DNA of 64,000 nt from Parelaphostrongylus tenuis (GCA_019055375.1 JAHQIW010001446.1:1-64000); one strand, 5' to 3'. Positions 35,885 to 49,100 are shown, numbered from the stretch's first letter. Numbers and translations are program-made. The notes: a model not told the origin generated them from the sequence alone.

Positions 35885-37411
35885 TTTTTGCTACCACTCT
35901 AACTGCGGTATATCCTATCGCAGGTGCATATTCCCTTAGATGCATATCTGAAGCATCATCACATAACAAAAAAAAAACAAAGAAATCCTAGGAATATCAA
36001 AAACTAATTTTTACAATGTTTCCTGGGCTTCTTCAAAAGTTGGAGATTTTACTACAAATTCTTAACCTTATGATGCTGTTCACTTTCTGCAAAAGGTAAT
36101 TTCAATGCTCTGAACGATTTCCAAGTGACACACCACTCCAATTAACGAGCTCTTTTTTTTATATCAAAAAAACACGGTGCAATTTTCAGAGAAAAATTAA
36201 CTATAAGTGTTATCGTTCTTCACGTAGTTATTCTCATTCCTCCTTCGTAACTATTCATATTTCGAGTAGTAAGTAGCTTCGGACCATGATATTTTGCAGT
36301 TCCATTGCCTTAGTGGATTTGCAAAAATAGTTTCCCGAAATTTCTGTTTATGGTGATTCTTTTTCTTGTTCTGCGGAGAATCTTATTGGGCTAATAAACC
36401 ATTTTCAATTGGTGGTTATCTCTTATCAAAGCACTAAATTGACCAAAGGTCTTTATATCGAGAGAGTAGCGGATAATGATGTAAAGGGCGGAACAACACA
36501 GTGAATTTAATTAGTTTCTCTTACACTTACAAAAGAAACCTTTTTGTAATAAAGTTTGAACAGAAGAAGACCATGTTTGCCCTTATCATATTTCATTCAT
36601 AGCTATTTCATAATAGTAACATAACACTCTATACTTCATGACTTAAGCTTTTTATAGATAATTTACAGTCCATTCAAAGTCGGCGATTCTCCATTATTTT
36701 CTGATACGCCGCCAACATTCCACAAAACGTTATTTACGTACTTGAAATTTGAGGAGGAAATTTCTTAGAAGAAATTATTGTGATCCTTTTTCTTATTGCT
36801 GAATAAATCTTAGAAGAGTAAAACGCTTCTTGCTGATCAGTTCAGTCATCACGACTTGCTCCACCTTCAACTTTGGATGAATATCTGCCTATATAATAAG
36901 CAGTAGTGCCCTACAGATCTAAAAGTTCAGTACTTCACCCTCTCAGACAAACGTGATGTAACTTGGATCAATTTGCCGAGCCAGAATAGTATAGAGTCTG
37001 GTTTCTGACGCGAGATAGAACCGACCAGCCATCTATGCGGCACTGATGTCCTAGCCACTACTACATTCTCGCTTGAGCTGCAAAAGATAACTGAGGTGAT
37101 ATGAAATCCTTGTGGTTATGCAGCATCATCCTTTCATCAACACTGTTGTCCACTTTGTTTTCCATCTATTTACTGAGGCTATCGACAACTACAACACAGA
37201 ACCAGTTCCATTACAACATTGATTTAACTCATTTGATAATGTCTTACAAGACAAACTCATTGCCGCATCCACTTTTTCTTCTGGATTTACTTCTTTAATG
37301 TCATTTATGTCAATCCTTAACTTCGGAGCACTAAAGAAAAGCAAAGCAAATCGTTTCCGTTTCTGTTATTTCGAAGCGATCTCATGGCTCTTCTCATTGT
37401 TTCTCTTATAG

Positions 37412-37525
37412 ATTTCTCTTTACTGTCGTTCTTCTGTTTACTACGGTATCGTATCCGACCAATATCTATGTTTACGCAGCGAGTTTTGTTAGAACAGGCG
37501 TAGGGACCATTGATAGCAGAGTAAA
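37412..37525 (+). CDS. Candidate internal exon, faint MFS/SLC22-like TM segment
   Basis: The exon is bounded by acceptor TTCTCTTATAG and the strong donor AA|GTGAGT. It reads FLFTVVLLFTTVSY, then PTNIYVYAASFVRTGVGTI and DSRV. A hydrophobic helix followed by IY-x-Y-A and VR-x-x-G-V-G resembles the TM10 and following loop of SLC22-type major-facilitator transporters (IYxYxAE-LFPT-xVRxxGVG). The ELFPT part is missing here. Without neighbouring exons this is only a suggestion. Other readings are a relic of a transporter gene or a chance open frame. Confidence 0.28.
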
Positions 37526-38319
37526 GTGAGTAGTTTTTGAATATAACTCGCAAGTTATCATGTATTTATCAGTTTTATAGTGAGAAGGCATTTTAATGAG
37601 ATGATAAAATATCACTTGTGTAAGTAGCTTTTTGGTTCTTTTTTTTTCTTCCGTCGAAATGAATTATACCCAGTCAAGATCGTAACGAACAATATAGTCC
37701 CGAAAAATCAGGAATTTTCTGCGAAAATTTGCAATAAGACGCTCTTCTTCTTATGGCCGCAACTCGTTCCGACGATTTTTTTCCTCTAATTATGCCTCTG
37801 CTGGCAAATTATGCAAAAGGATTACGGGGGAACTTGATTATGTCACATAGCATGAATTCGTTCATAATGTAAAAATGTTAAGACTGTGGAGCAGTTAGTT
37901 TCAAGGAAAAAAACGCGCAGACGTCTTAGTACAATTTTCGGCAAGTTGCGAAGTTTTTATATTGTCCCTGCGGGGACGATTTAAGTAGAGAGAGGAGCTG
38001 GATTAAGTTGTAGCAGCTGTATGAACGCGAAAATCCTTCTCGTATCGTTTGATGTTTTGATGACCTCCCGATGGGATGGCGCCGGCGCTGGCTCTCATTC
38101 GTCATAAATCTGTCGCACAACACACGTTCATCACCGTCACGTTACGTCAACTACGCAGTCCGGGAACGACGAAGTAACGAACGTCGTCTTTTGAGCTTGA
38201 TAAATTTCAGGATTGATGTTGAGTTTCGTGACCAACTTTGTCTGATGGCTATGAAAGTGATTCTTCAATTATGATTACTGCATTTGGCACTCTTTTTTTC
38301 TCCCCTACATTATGTTGTA

Positions 38320-38430
38320 AGAAGGCACCGTGGTTAGAAGTTCTGCGCAATACACGTAGTCGTTGGTTCGATCCGTTTCTAGGGAACACAAACCCCTTCC
38401 ATTCGCGGTCGTCAAAATAGTACTGCACAT
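38320..38430 (+). repeat. tRNA-like SINE
   Basis: GGCACCGTGGTTAGAAGTTC (A-box side) and GTTGGTTCGATCC (B box) lie at tRNA spacing, followed by a non-tRNA tail with CATTCGCGGTCGTCA. It resembles the head at 10138-10210. Confidence 0.5.
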
Positions 38431-38529
38431 GCCTGGGAGAAAAATAACAGTAACTTGACACATCGGTGTGCTTTCGAGAGTACTGGGTGAAACAAATTCC
38501 ATTAAATCCTTCTTATAATGCTAGAACTT

Positions 38530-41500
38530 GAGACCAATTTATGAAGCATCAATAAAAGACAATTCAACACTCATTCATCCTTCCATGCTTATCCAGAAAA
38601 TGTCGCATGAGATCGATCCTTTTGATGAATTATCCTATGCACAGTTATTGCTGAGAATATTCCTAACTAACGAACGCCAATGTAAGGCGTTGATGCGAAT
38701 CTCCGTTGCCGTTTCGGTTTTGCTTCGCTACCGTTCGCTCATAAGAGTTTACAGCTCAATACTGTTGTCCAGCAAGAGAAAAACAAACATGCTTTATGTT
38801 GCTTTAGGTTTCAAGCATCTGGGCACAGTAGCTGCAAGGTCGAAGAGAACAGTGACTGAGTCGTAAAAAATTGTTCTTCATTCAAGGAAAAAACATTTTA
38901 TGAGACTTTACAAAGCCTTTAAATCTTTCTATACATCTTTAGAAAGTCCTCTGTAATCTAGTGTGTTAAGAAAAAAGACACGTGATTCTCGATTATCCAA
39001 ATTACCTCCAATTTTAGATCGAAATTAGCTGAAATTCAACTATAGTGCTTTGTTGCTAGGGGAAAAAACAGACTATGCATTCGTTGTTTCCCGTGAGTGA
39101 TTGGGATGGAAGCTCTCCACTACGTTAAACCTCTAGCCCCATTAAGACATTAGCATAAGATCAGAAACTTCTCAAATTCTCTCAGCTTCAGCCAAGATTT
39201 TTCATATTGTGCATTCAACGACGACTCTCTCTGCCGATTCGTTAATCTGTAGTCGAGTTGCTTCAGATAGGAGCCAACAACTATGCTGATAATAAAATGC
39301 GTTAAAAATAAGTTCTCAAGGTTTTTTTTCACTTATTAAGCTATTTTAACATAGAAGGAAGTATTGCACGCAGCGTGTAGGCGTTAACATCGAGCACACA
39401 CTACCTTGTTCAAGGGCGGATAAGATGCACCTATGAAACGTGGATAGAGTCCTTTGTGATCCATCATCCGCAGTTTATTTACCTTATCACAGCTAAATTA
39501 TAGGTCATAGAAAAGCTACCAAATGTTGCTTTTTATTACATAGACAAAAATAATTTCGCATCTAGAAAAAATCCCTTGGCTAACGTAAGATTTTAAGCAG
39601 AGTGGTCATTTCTGCAAAATCGAGCTGTTTCAACTCCTCCAGATAGTATTTTTCAAATGTTCTTTCTCCGTTGTGTTTCAAGATAGCTGTAATGCAAAGA
39701 ATAATTCCACCAAGCGGCCTATTTTAGTGCTTGTCAACTGGCTGCTTTTGAGTAACTTTGTTCCAGCTTTTGTCATGTATCACTGATGACGATAACGATA
39801 AACGGCGATGTTGTAGGTGAAAGATATTGCAATGGACTTATTGATAGTGGGGAGTTGTAGTTACATGAATTTTTTGAGTCTAAGCCAAGCCTAGGTGTGA
39901 TTTCGTAATTTCTTATTCAAAGAAATCTATTTGAAAAATTCTTTATAAATCGACGAGATCACAATTTCACAAGGACAGAAGACTTCTATAAGCTACTTTT
40001 ATAAAATTTTCTTATGCTTGCCTCATTGCAACCATTCAAGTCTCTTATCAAGAAACTTCAACTAGCTTAGAGATGCTTTTTTTACGACAGATTCTTGGAA
40101 GTCCCTCCCACAGACTTTTTATCGACGGTATTAAATTGCGATTGTTCTCTGTGATTTTGATGTGTTGATGCTAAGTTATCTAACAGGATTAAGACTATGA
40201 CTGTTGACTTTTGGATCAATTTCACTTTCGGTAATGCCTAAGAGAGTTTTCTGAAGCACCCTATACCATCAGATATGCTTCATAACAGTGCAGTCAAATT
40301 CTAAGCTCAATTTACCGTGTAGTACTGCGGCAGCTGATCACGGCGGTCGGAGCACAGTAATTAAGTGTGTTTGAAATAAGCAAAGTTCTTGGTTCAGTCG
40401 TGTAACTTAAGGAGAACCAAGTTAATCATCTTTTTGAAGCCGGCCAATGGGAAGCAGATTTGTTTCGAAGGGCAAGAGCACAAAAGGATACATCGGCAGG
40501 CCATTGCAGGTCATTGTAGTTGAAGTACTTGTTCTATTCTATAATATTTACGATGCAGTGATCGAAGTTGGATTCACGAAGCGTTCTGAAGATCCAGTTA
40601 ACTCTGATAGCTTTGCCCTTCATTCTTACTACACAGTTCGAGACCCACACTTCTGCCTTCCCAGAACTCTTCTGTTAAATTCAGTCTGTCAACAGCAGGA
40701 AATTGTGACGCCTTGAAGATTGCTAAGTTACATAGCGCTACACTTTATCCTGATGTGCAAAGCTTATCTATTTCGTGTGATGAAGATCCGAGAACAGATG
40801 CGCATTCACTGAACTTAGTGGAAAATTACTTGGTCGTAGCCAAAACCACATGCCTATTATAGTGACCTCACGGGAGACAGAAAAGGACGAGAAGGAATTT
40901 GAACCGTTGTAGGCGCTCTCACATCACAACTGACTAAGAATTCGATCGGTACATATATGACTACAAACAATTTTTCATTAACTTCAGCGCTGATCAAACA
41001 GTTCCTGTTTCCTTGATGAGCACATATGACGCTGTCATCTGCAAGATTTCTTCAGTGTGATTTCGCGCTCCAGCAAATTCATCATCTTCAAAGCTCATTG
41101 TTCTTTTCCATAGGTTCTCCTCCAAATATTGATCAAATTGAGCACATTCAACACAAAAGAATTTTTTCAACTCGCACTTTTCTGTTGAGCGTATATCCTA
41201 TTTTGTCTGTATCGAAAAAAGCGCGAAGTAGATGTATCTCAATGTCCACAGGATGGTGGATGTGCTCTGGTAAATCGTGTAGCTGTTTAAATTTCATAGA
41301 GTTTCAAACGAGTTGGTGTTTTACACAGTGGCGAAGAAAACAGATAGTTTGTCGAATTAAGAGCTTCTTCTGTCTTAATGGTAGGATCTCTTTAGAAGTC
41401 CAACCTATATTGCTGGCGCAAATGAAGCGTCTGCTCTTCAAGAAAACAATGAATTATTTGATCACTGCCGAAGATAATAGAAAGATCGGTCATAGGAACT

Positions 41501-44270
41501 GCCTCGTGAAGTAGTGACAGCATACTTTCGCCTTAACATACCATTTTATCACTAAAGCAAGCGACTTTCTTTGTTTAACTTGGTTTATTCCCGTCGTAGT
41601 TGGGTATTATGAAACATTAAATCGTCTCAAACTTCAACGGGTGAAAACGGCTGCGAATTATGCGGTCCACCAGAGGACAGCCGTTAACGCTAGTCATTGA
41701 CAGACGGCTACATCAAGCCTTTCTTCGATGCGATTAGAACAAGATTTGTGTGCGCTAAATAAGCGAGAGTTAAAGGAATATTCATGTCTTCCATATTTAG
41801 AGGGCATTTTGAGGATAATAATAGGCTCTGAAAAGGCGGAGTCGCCGAAACGTCAGCCCATATTGTATTGAGCAAATTTTGTTATTAACAACCCCGTGTG
41901 TGCTCTCCAACAAAGAAATGAATTATCCCTTCTATTTTTGATCAATTATTACGTTAGCATCTTCACATCAGCTCAACAAGAGAGAGCGACTGAATTGTCG
42001 TTTCCACAGGTGCTCAGTTGGCTCAACCTACTTCTGTCGCGAAACTGAATGATCTGCCAAATCCTCTGCTCTGAAAAAATCAGGGAGTGGAAATGTGAGA
42101 AAATACGAACAACAGCAGACCTTTGCTTTGGATGTCTGCTAAGAAAGTTATTCTCATAGAGGATTTAGGGGACTTGAGCTGATCGGCGCCCGAAGCAGGC
42201 GTTGTTCGACTGGCAAAGACTGGTCGTCAGCATCTATCCATGCCGTCTCTCTTTTTACTTCATTCATTTCTGGAAGTCCCAACCAATACTTAAGGAGAAA
42301 GCTTTTAGAGCTATACAGTTTTGTGAATCAGGAAGGGGAACTCAATATAGAAAACCAATTTCCAGAGGCTTTTTGTAAATTAGCAAGCAAACAAAAGTTC
42401 TTATTACTTTTTCATCCTTCTCATCAACATCATCACAAGAAACAGTCCTCATTGGATTTCGAACTTTTTGCTTTTATATATTCAAATGCAGATAATCATT
42501 ATTTATTTTATCCGTTGGAACTTTCTTCTCTGTTAAGTTGATGTTACAATTTTCTCGGACTACCATCGTTGGCTTCTTTTTGCCAGAAAGGGCTTGAGTG
42601 GATTTAGGTTCTATAATTCAAAATAGAATATTTCACAGTGTTAATTTAGTACCACAAGAACGTCTCCAATTTCCAAATAAAATCGAAAATTCCTCCATTT
42701 ATTGTGAAAATCTTTTGTATAAGCAAATTAATAGGGTAATTTCAAACATTTTACCTTTGCCCATTAGCCCATTGTATCACAGCAAGACGTTAGTATTACT
42801 CCCATTCCATTTTTTTTCATTCGTTTTTAATTTTTTCACTGCTAGTCAATTTTGCTTGCGTCTCTTTGTATTTCGTTTCTCGTTTTGATCCCTTTCCGAG
42901 CTAGTTTCAGCAATCCAGAAGAAAAAAGATTGCTGCTAAGTGTCTTTCTTTGATTACTTTAGAACTCAATCAGGACAATAAAATGTCTCAAATGTGATGT
43001 TCCTGCCGACATTTCTGCACCTCTTCCCGTTGATTGTCGTTTATGGTGAGAAATTTCTTCATCAGCGTTGTTCACTTATTCAATGTGTTTCCCTCACGGC
43101 TGTCGGCGGTCGTCATGGGTTCTAGCAGCCGTAGGGTTAAGGAAGCGAAGTCAGTGCAAAGAAGCTTACTTACTCCTGCACTTATCCTAGATGACGTAGA
43201 TTTTCTGAAAGAATTAGGGTTGTAATTGCACAATAATCGAACCGGAAACGATAAAATCAAGAAATACCGTCTATCAGATTTACCAAAATAACTACTTCCT
43301 TTTCCACTATTTGCCGAACAGTCAAGAAAATGAATAGCTCCTTCTTTATCGAATTGAGTGTCTGCCTTTGAAGAAAAACTTTCGAAGGTAAAGCTTTTCT
43401 AGCAAAAATTCAGAATATTAAATTTTTTTGTGACCGACTTCAAGTGATCATTATTCAAAGCCGATTGCGTTCGTTATCCAATCGGTTAGAATTAGGATCA
43501 GCTGAAAGCAGAAATTTTGCAGTTTTGCCAGCTTTACCTCGTTAGAAATCAGCAAAAATATTATTATATTCAACCAAAGTATTTTCTACAACCTATGAAG
43601 TAAAGCGGCCAGTTTTCTATGATCTTATGGCTGAATTAGGAGAGTCAACGGTTTTCCAAGGTAGAGCTCAATTTTATTCTTCATAAAGTGAAATAATCAC
43701 CAAGTTGACCTGAGCAGAATAAAGGATTTTAGTAAATATTTGAGAGATATAAAATAAATGCTGTTATTCCCGAAGAATCAAACAAATCCTAGTCGAGGGG
43801 CCACGACGAGTTCGCGTAGACGACTGAATATCGCCGCCATTATCGAGCTAACATCCCAAAGTAAAACATCGTTCAAAAAAGGTTCAGAACGCTACGAACT
43901 GAGCTAGAAAAGGTTTTTTCCTTACTCACTGAAATATTAAACTAACAATATAGAAAAGTCATTTTTTGCACACGACGAAATATTACGATGCTAACAACGC
44001 AATCCCTTGCGCGCTACATGGGCGAACGACTATAAAAACGAATTCATTTGCGAACCGAAAACAATCTGAAAAATGGGATCCAAACTCAATTAGTTGAGCA
44101 AAGGTTGCGCACAGTTTGCAATAAACACAATTTATCCCACCATCACCAGCCACCATCGCTCCCTAGGGAGGAACCCGTCAGTGAATCACAACACAAAAAA
44201 ATTAGTAGCTTTTTCACAAGTATTCGCCTGAATATTCTCCTCACCACGTAGCGATCGATAAAGACCAATT
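38530..44270. other. 5.7-kb stretch without a supportable gene
   Basis: Open frames at 38528-38866 (112 codons), 40447-40716 (89 codons) and 41026-41514 (162 codons) on + show no recognised family. At 41026-41514 the minus strand also has a plausible 60-codon frame (QYLEENLWKRTMSFEDDEF...), so the strand is ambiguous. A short open + frame at 43034-43225 also has no features. The half MITE at 41815-41945 is listed separately. Confidence 0.35.
41815..41945 (+). repeat. Half MITE: CTCTGAAAAGGCG...CGCCGAAACGTCAG
   Basis: GGCTCTGAAAAGGCGGAGTC and CGCCGAAACGTCAG are followed by TTGTTATTAACAACCCCGTG. The first part matches ends found at 12905 and 60475 and in the fold-back at 20144. The second part matches 4940-5050. 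Confidence 0.55.
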
Positions 44271-44275
44271 GATCC

Positions 44276-44551
44276 TTAGTAGACAATCTCCACTTTCTTG
44301 AATATATACCGAATCATTCGACTTATCGGCTTGTTGGTAACGTACACCGAGTCATAGACTCCAGTAGTGAAGCCGTCGTCGTAAATAAGCCGTAGGGGAA
44401 AGACGTAGAGAATTTCAACAAAGATTTTCCACACTTGCGTAAGGTTACGCAATAGTTTCACTGGATCATAAGAAAGTATGAGTATATTGGAAGCAGTTTG
44501 AAGTTGTTGATCTTTGATAACTCGTTGATTGCACCGTCGAAAAAGGTTCAC
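44276..44551 (-). CDS. Candidate coding ORF or terminal exon, unknown protein
   Basis: A 91-codon minus-strand frame has well-distributed composition and ends in a stop at the left edge. Readable parts include LILSYDPVKLLRNLTQVWK, FPLRLIYDDGFTTGVYDSV and ISRMIRYIFKKVEIVY. It may be the 3' terminal exon of a minus-strand gene. On the + strand about 100-300 bp further right, a separate frame (ATELYASYSIRKVIDRLIKR...) also reads like protein, so strand and structure are unsettled. No family is recognised. Confidence 0.3.
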   Translation of the reverse strand: MNLFRRCNQRVIKDQQLQTASNILILSYDPVKLLRNLTQVWKIFVEILYVFPLRLIYDDGFTTGVYDSVYVTNKPISRMIRYIFKKVEIVY

Positions 44552-45485
44552 ACAGTGAAAGTTCTAACAAAATCCGTTCTAACCATATTATAATATAAGG
44601 TTCTCGTTTGATCGGTAGGAATTTCTTTTAGAATTTTCAACAGCTCTTACGACAATTAGCAAAGCCTTCTATGAGCTCCATTTGACAAATCAAAGCTGAA
44701 GGAGGTCTGCGCTACTGAACTGTATGCATCGTATTCAATTCGTAAAGTAATAGATAGGTTAATTAAACGATGTATCCTCGACCCAAAAGATCTATGCCAC
44801 CGTTCAGCTGTCGTTAATCCACTGCAGCCGTCTCGTCCAGAAGACAATTGTCAGCAATTAGATCTGAGCCGAAGGCAGTGGCTTTGACGGCGGCCGTAAT
44901 GCACCGCCAGAGGAACCATCGACGAAACGGCATTAACTGCTCGGATTTAATGTAGTTAGTTAGAGATAGCTAATTAGCCGTGTCTAACTGTTGCGAAGAT
45001 ATTCTGAAGTTGATTGCACGCGACGTAAGATAGCCTTCATTGTCTAAATATAGTTACTGGTAATTTACAAGGCAGTAAGGCTTTGGGGAAGCATATGCAT
45101 TTGACTCAATTCGTGGAATCGTAAGGATGCTCGAATAGTTGGCCTACTTTATGGGCTATTGATCAGTCAGTCAGTGATTATTCACCCAGAGATGTCTGAT
45201 ATCAATTTGTCGATTCCCAAAGGTCGGAGGGTTTGGAGGGCCGAAGGCACGGTATCGAGGAACTGATGGATCCAGCATACACTGCAGAGAATGTACTTCT
45301 GACCACTAAGTCGCATTCGGCAAACCGCTCAGAGAAGGGGAGGGGAATGAGGGCAATTACCAGTTCTGTATCAGATTTTTAACAATCTAGGATTTCTTCG
45401 GATTTTTCTTTCGAAGAAATGTCAAGTAGCAAAGAGTCAACTGGTTTTTTTTTAAACGGAAATGGTCTTATAGTTATATAAAGCT

Positions 45486-45632
45486 TCAATCAACCTCGTA
45501 ATGAAAGCATAGTGTCTCATCATTATTATCGTCTTCATTGTCTCCGTCGTCGTCTTCAACGTGATCAGCATTATCATCATAAAAAGTAGTTGGTGCCGTT
45601 GAAGTGGTCGTCAAGGTCGACTTCATCGTCAT
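45486..45632 (-). CDS. Small ORF, Thr-rich then acidic, unknown
   Basis: A 48-codon minus-strand frame from ATG at 45632 to TGA at 45486 reads MTMKSTLTTTSTAPTTFYDD, then a stretch of Asp, Asn and Glu (HVEDDDGDNEDDNND), then a short tail. The bias comes from GAY/GAR codons, not from a simple tandem repeat. It lies about 550 bp upstream of the Menorin-like gene, in the opposite direction. It could be the terminal exon of a divergent gene or a chance product of a trinucleotide-rich tract. Confidence 0.3.
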   Translation of the reverse strand: MTMKSTLTTTSTAPTTFYDDNADHVEDDDGDNEDDNNDETLCFHYEVD

Positions 45633-45689
45633 AAAGAATATATAGTACAAAATGAATTTATCGTGTAATACATTTGAAATTCTAGCTTG

Positions 45690-45732
45690 CGAGAGAGAAA
45701 GAGAGAGAGAGAGAAAGAAAGAGGAAGAGAGA
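45690..45732. repeat. (GA)n microsatellite
   Basis: Imperfect GAGAGA/GAAA repeat of about 43 bp, upstream of the Menorin-like gene. Confidence 0.9.
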
Positions 45733-46179
45733 TGTTCTCCCTTCTTCTTTTCTCAAAAAGTTGAGCGTAGCAGGTTCTCTTCAGTTTTTTTAAGGTAGAA
45801 TAAATTAAGATTTCTGAAAAGCAAGAAAGGACTGCCGAGAATTTGAATTCGCATGAGCAACATTTTATATTGCAACATATATTATCGACAACATTAGACA
45901 TCTAATATGATAGCTTCCGCGAATGCAAAAAAAAACATTAAACATGGAAGTCGACTGTGACGTCAACGCAGTCATAACATTAGTGGCAAAATGACAGGTG
46001 TGGTGTAGTAGAAAAAGCTGTCCTAATACGAACGCAGTTCTCAGGTCAATCTAACAACTCGTCCCCACCGCCCAACGGTGTAAATTTTGTCCTCAAAAGA
46101 ATTGCAAAATGTACTGACACAAATTATTATTCGCTACAATGCGAATATTTCTTGACGTTAAGGAGATGTCGGACGAGAG

Positions 46180-49100
46180 ATGCGCGCGACCAGAATGTCG
46201 GTAGTAGATTTTTGGAAAAATGAGACGCTCGGGGATGGTTTCAATATTCGTGTTGCTCACGGTGTTAACAGCTGGCCGGACTTGGTGGATCAACTACATG
46301 GTGAGCTCCATTTCATAAATGGTTTTTTGTAAATATTCGAACAAAATAGGAACTATTTGAGAAGAAAGCCGAATAGTTTCACATTCCGATGTTCTATCGA
46401 CTAAGACCTGATATGATTGATGGAGCAATTACGAAGTAATCTCCATGAAATTTGGGGCATAGTTTACTTGCCATAACTTGCTCCAACCGTAAAATCGTTG
46501 TTTTCACATTACACTTTCCAGTTCCTTGGAATAACAGCTGTTGATCAAAAACGATCCGAAGTCAAAAGAATTAATAAGTCGCTCAACGCTATAAATACCT
46601 TACCAAACTTTTTGAGACCTTTAATAAGCACTTTCCATGTTAAGAGTCACTTTCAAATTTGGAATTCTTTTGACTTTCACGGAAGACATCGTCATCCACC
46701 ACTGCAAAACCTTTACCGGCGAACTCACCCCGCTGTTTCCAAGGTCTTTCCTGTCTATCGTTGTTCCTCCCGCGATAAGATGCGTTCAAGACGTTTAATG
46801 CCAATCATAGGCAAAAACAGACCTTTCTGTTTTTGTTTGACCGTACGTTAGTTGCCTAATGGCGTTGAGAAAGATCTGTCATTGAAGACGGAAGGATTTG
46901 TATATGTTGTCGACCATGCGATATCGCCTTTGATCGTTAACGGACGAATAGGGAGTACTTGTAAGACTGTGGAATGCACGGCCGACATACTGAGATTTTA
47001 TTCGAAAAACTCAGATGCAGAATTCAGTTCTATTAATTTGAATATATCATCGCGACTGGAGAATCTTCGAATTCTGAAAATAAAAAAAAAACCAGGGTTA
47101 ACGAATCCTATCTTTAATGTGAAAAGTTAACTTATGATAGATAGTTATTGCTAGCGGCAAACACTAATCCAGACGGAAGTTTACCATATGCTTTCTATAT
47201 CGAACAACATTACAATGGCAGAGATGATTTCAGTCGAACATGCTATTTAACTTTCTTTTAGACTTTGACTCCACATTGGCTCAGTTTTCTTCTAACCTTA
47301 ACTCTAGAAAAAAAAAAACTAAGAAATTTGTGCTGAGCCATCATGGCTGATTTATGAGCTGAATATGACTTGTTAATTACCATGGAAGCTCTTTCACCTG
47401 ACCTAACCAATTTGCATCATCCATTTTGTTTTCAGAGCCGTTTCTGAACAAATCGATGCTGATCGAGGGTGATGTGTTCCTGCACACAGCTCGCCGTCCG
47501 CGACATCGAGCGATTCCAGTAATGAGAGCCGAAGCTCGAACGGCTGATCGGATCACATTCAAGGAATGGCTACGTGAAGTGGCGAACCTTCGAAAAGGTC
47601 AGCGCTAGAGCTATTTGTTCGTACGTCTTGTTCCTCTTGTTGGTCAGAATGCCTAAGATAATGACCGTTCATCAATCTACCCATTCGCTCACAAGAGAGT
47701 AAAGTGTAATGACACAGATATGTCAGTGCTGCCTAATGTTTGCCATCGAAAAGGCGATGATCGATCACCGTATCCCTTAGTGGAGTCCTCGCTTGCAACA
47801 AATGAGTCCCACGGGTCACCACAACACATTAGTTCGAATCAATCACTCTACAGCAAAAACTTCGTACAAGAGATAATTGTCGTATAGCCAAATGAGGAAA
47901 TATACTATTTTTATTGAGCATTTTTTTTCTGAAGCGCTAAAAATCTAAGAGAAACAGGCACAGCAAGTTAGGAATCAATTAATCAAAGCTTTCAATCATA
48001 CGTTGTTCTTTTTCTTCACGTTTTCGGTTGAATAATCACATTTCAGCAATAAAAATAAATTTTCGATCAACTGAAGTAATCCATCCAGTGCTGCAGTACC
48101 TCTATGCTTCTCAAGTCGACCCTCTTGCTCCAGCACTACAGTACCCAGTTATTCTTCATGCAAACGTTTTTTCGCTCACCAAGTAGCGCTGAGGTATGTC
48201 GTCCTCCACTGTAGTCGTACACCAGAAAATCTTTGTACAGTTTAAAGATCTTTTTATATGAAGAAAGCCAAGTGCATTTGGTTTTAGCACGTATTTTTTA
48301 GCACTTCATTTGATCCATCATCACAGTGTTTTTTTTTTTTGCACTGTGCAGATCCCAGTACTTTTAGCATTCAATTCGTTTTTTCGTCTTCTTCTCGAAC
48401 GGCATAAAATGCAGGTCGAGCGAGTCTCCTAGCAAAATCGACGATAGCCTGGCTGTAGCGTTCTATAGGCATTGTTGTGGCTGCCAGAGGCAGTTGGGAT
48501 GGTGGAGCTCGACTCCACGCGCGCCGCGATGAGCATCCAACCACTCGGCTATGGCGCCGTGGCATCAGAAGAAGAACGTATTTATGAAGAAAAATCGAAA
48601 AACTCTGGTTTGAGAACGATTTACAGAGGATTCATAATGTTCATGGAAAGCAGGAAAACTCAAGTTCCTCTTTTCATGGAGCTCCCTACTTTGGCTAAAC
48701 GTTTTCTCACTAAGAATTTGGTTTTTTCCAGAGTGTATGAGATATCCTTTTTTATTGTTCTTCAACAATAATAGAGATTGCAATTATACATTGAAAGACT
48801 TATCTTTGAATAGGATTTTATATCCGAATTCAATCACTGGACAATTGGTGGACTTCGTAGAAAATCAAAATTCACAGATGAAAATCCTTTAAACGAAAAG
48901 CAACATTGCTATAAAACGGAATGATTTAGCAGCATTACGTTCCCCGTGAACACACTCGCGAGTAGGAGTTTGTTCTTCAGAACACCGTGGACGCATCAAC
49001 GTTTGTCGACCGAGCTCGCCGACTCTTTCCGGATGCAACGATTTCGCTTGGATGGACGAAGCAGTCAAACTTCACAATGCTCAGTCCGAAGCACAAGAGG

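Noticed and set aside
41026..41514. 162-codon + strand open frame
   Set aside because: It is long, but the minus strand of the same region also offers a natural-looking frame, and neither has a recognised domain or partner exons.
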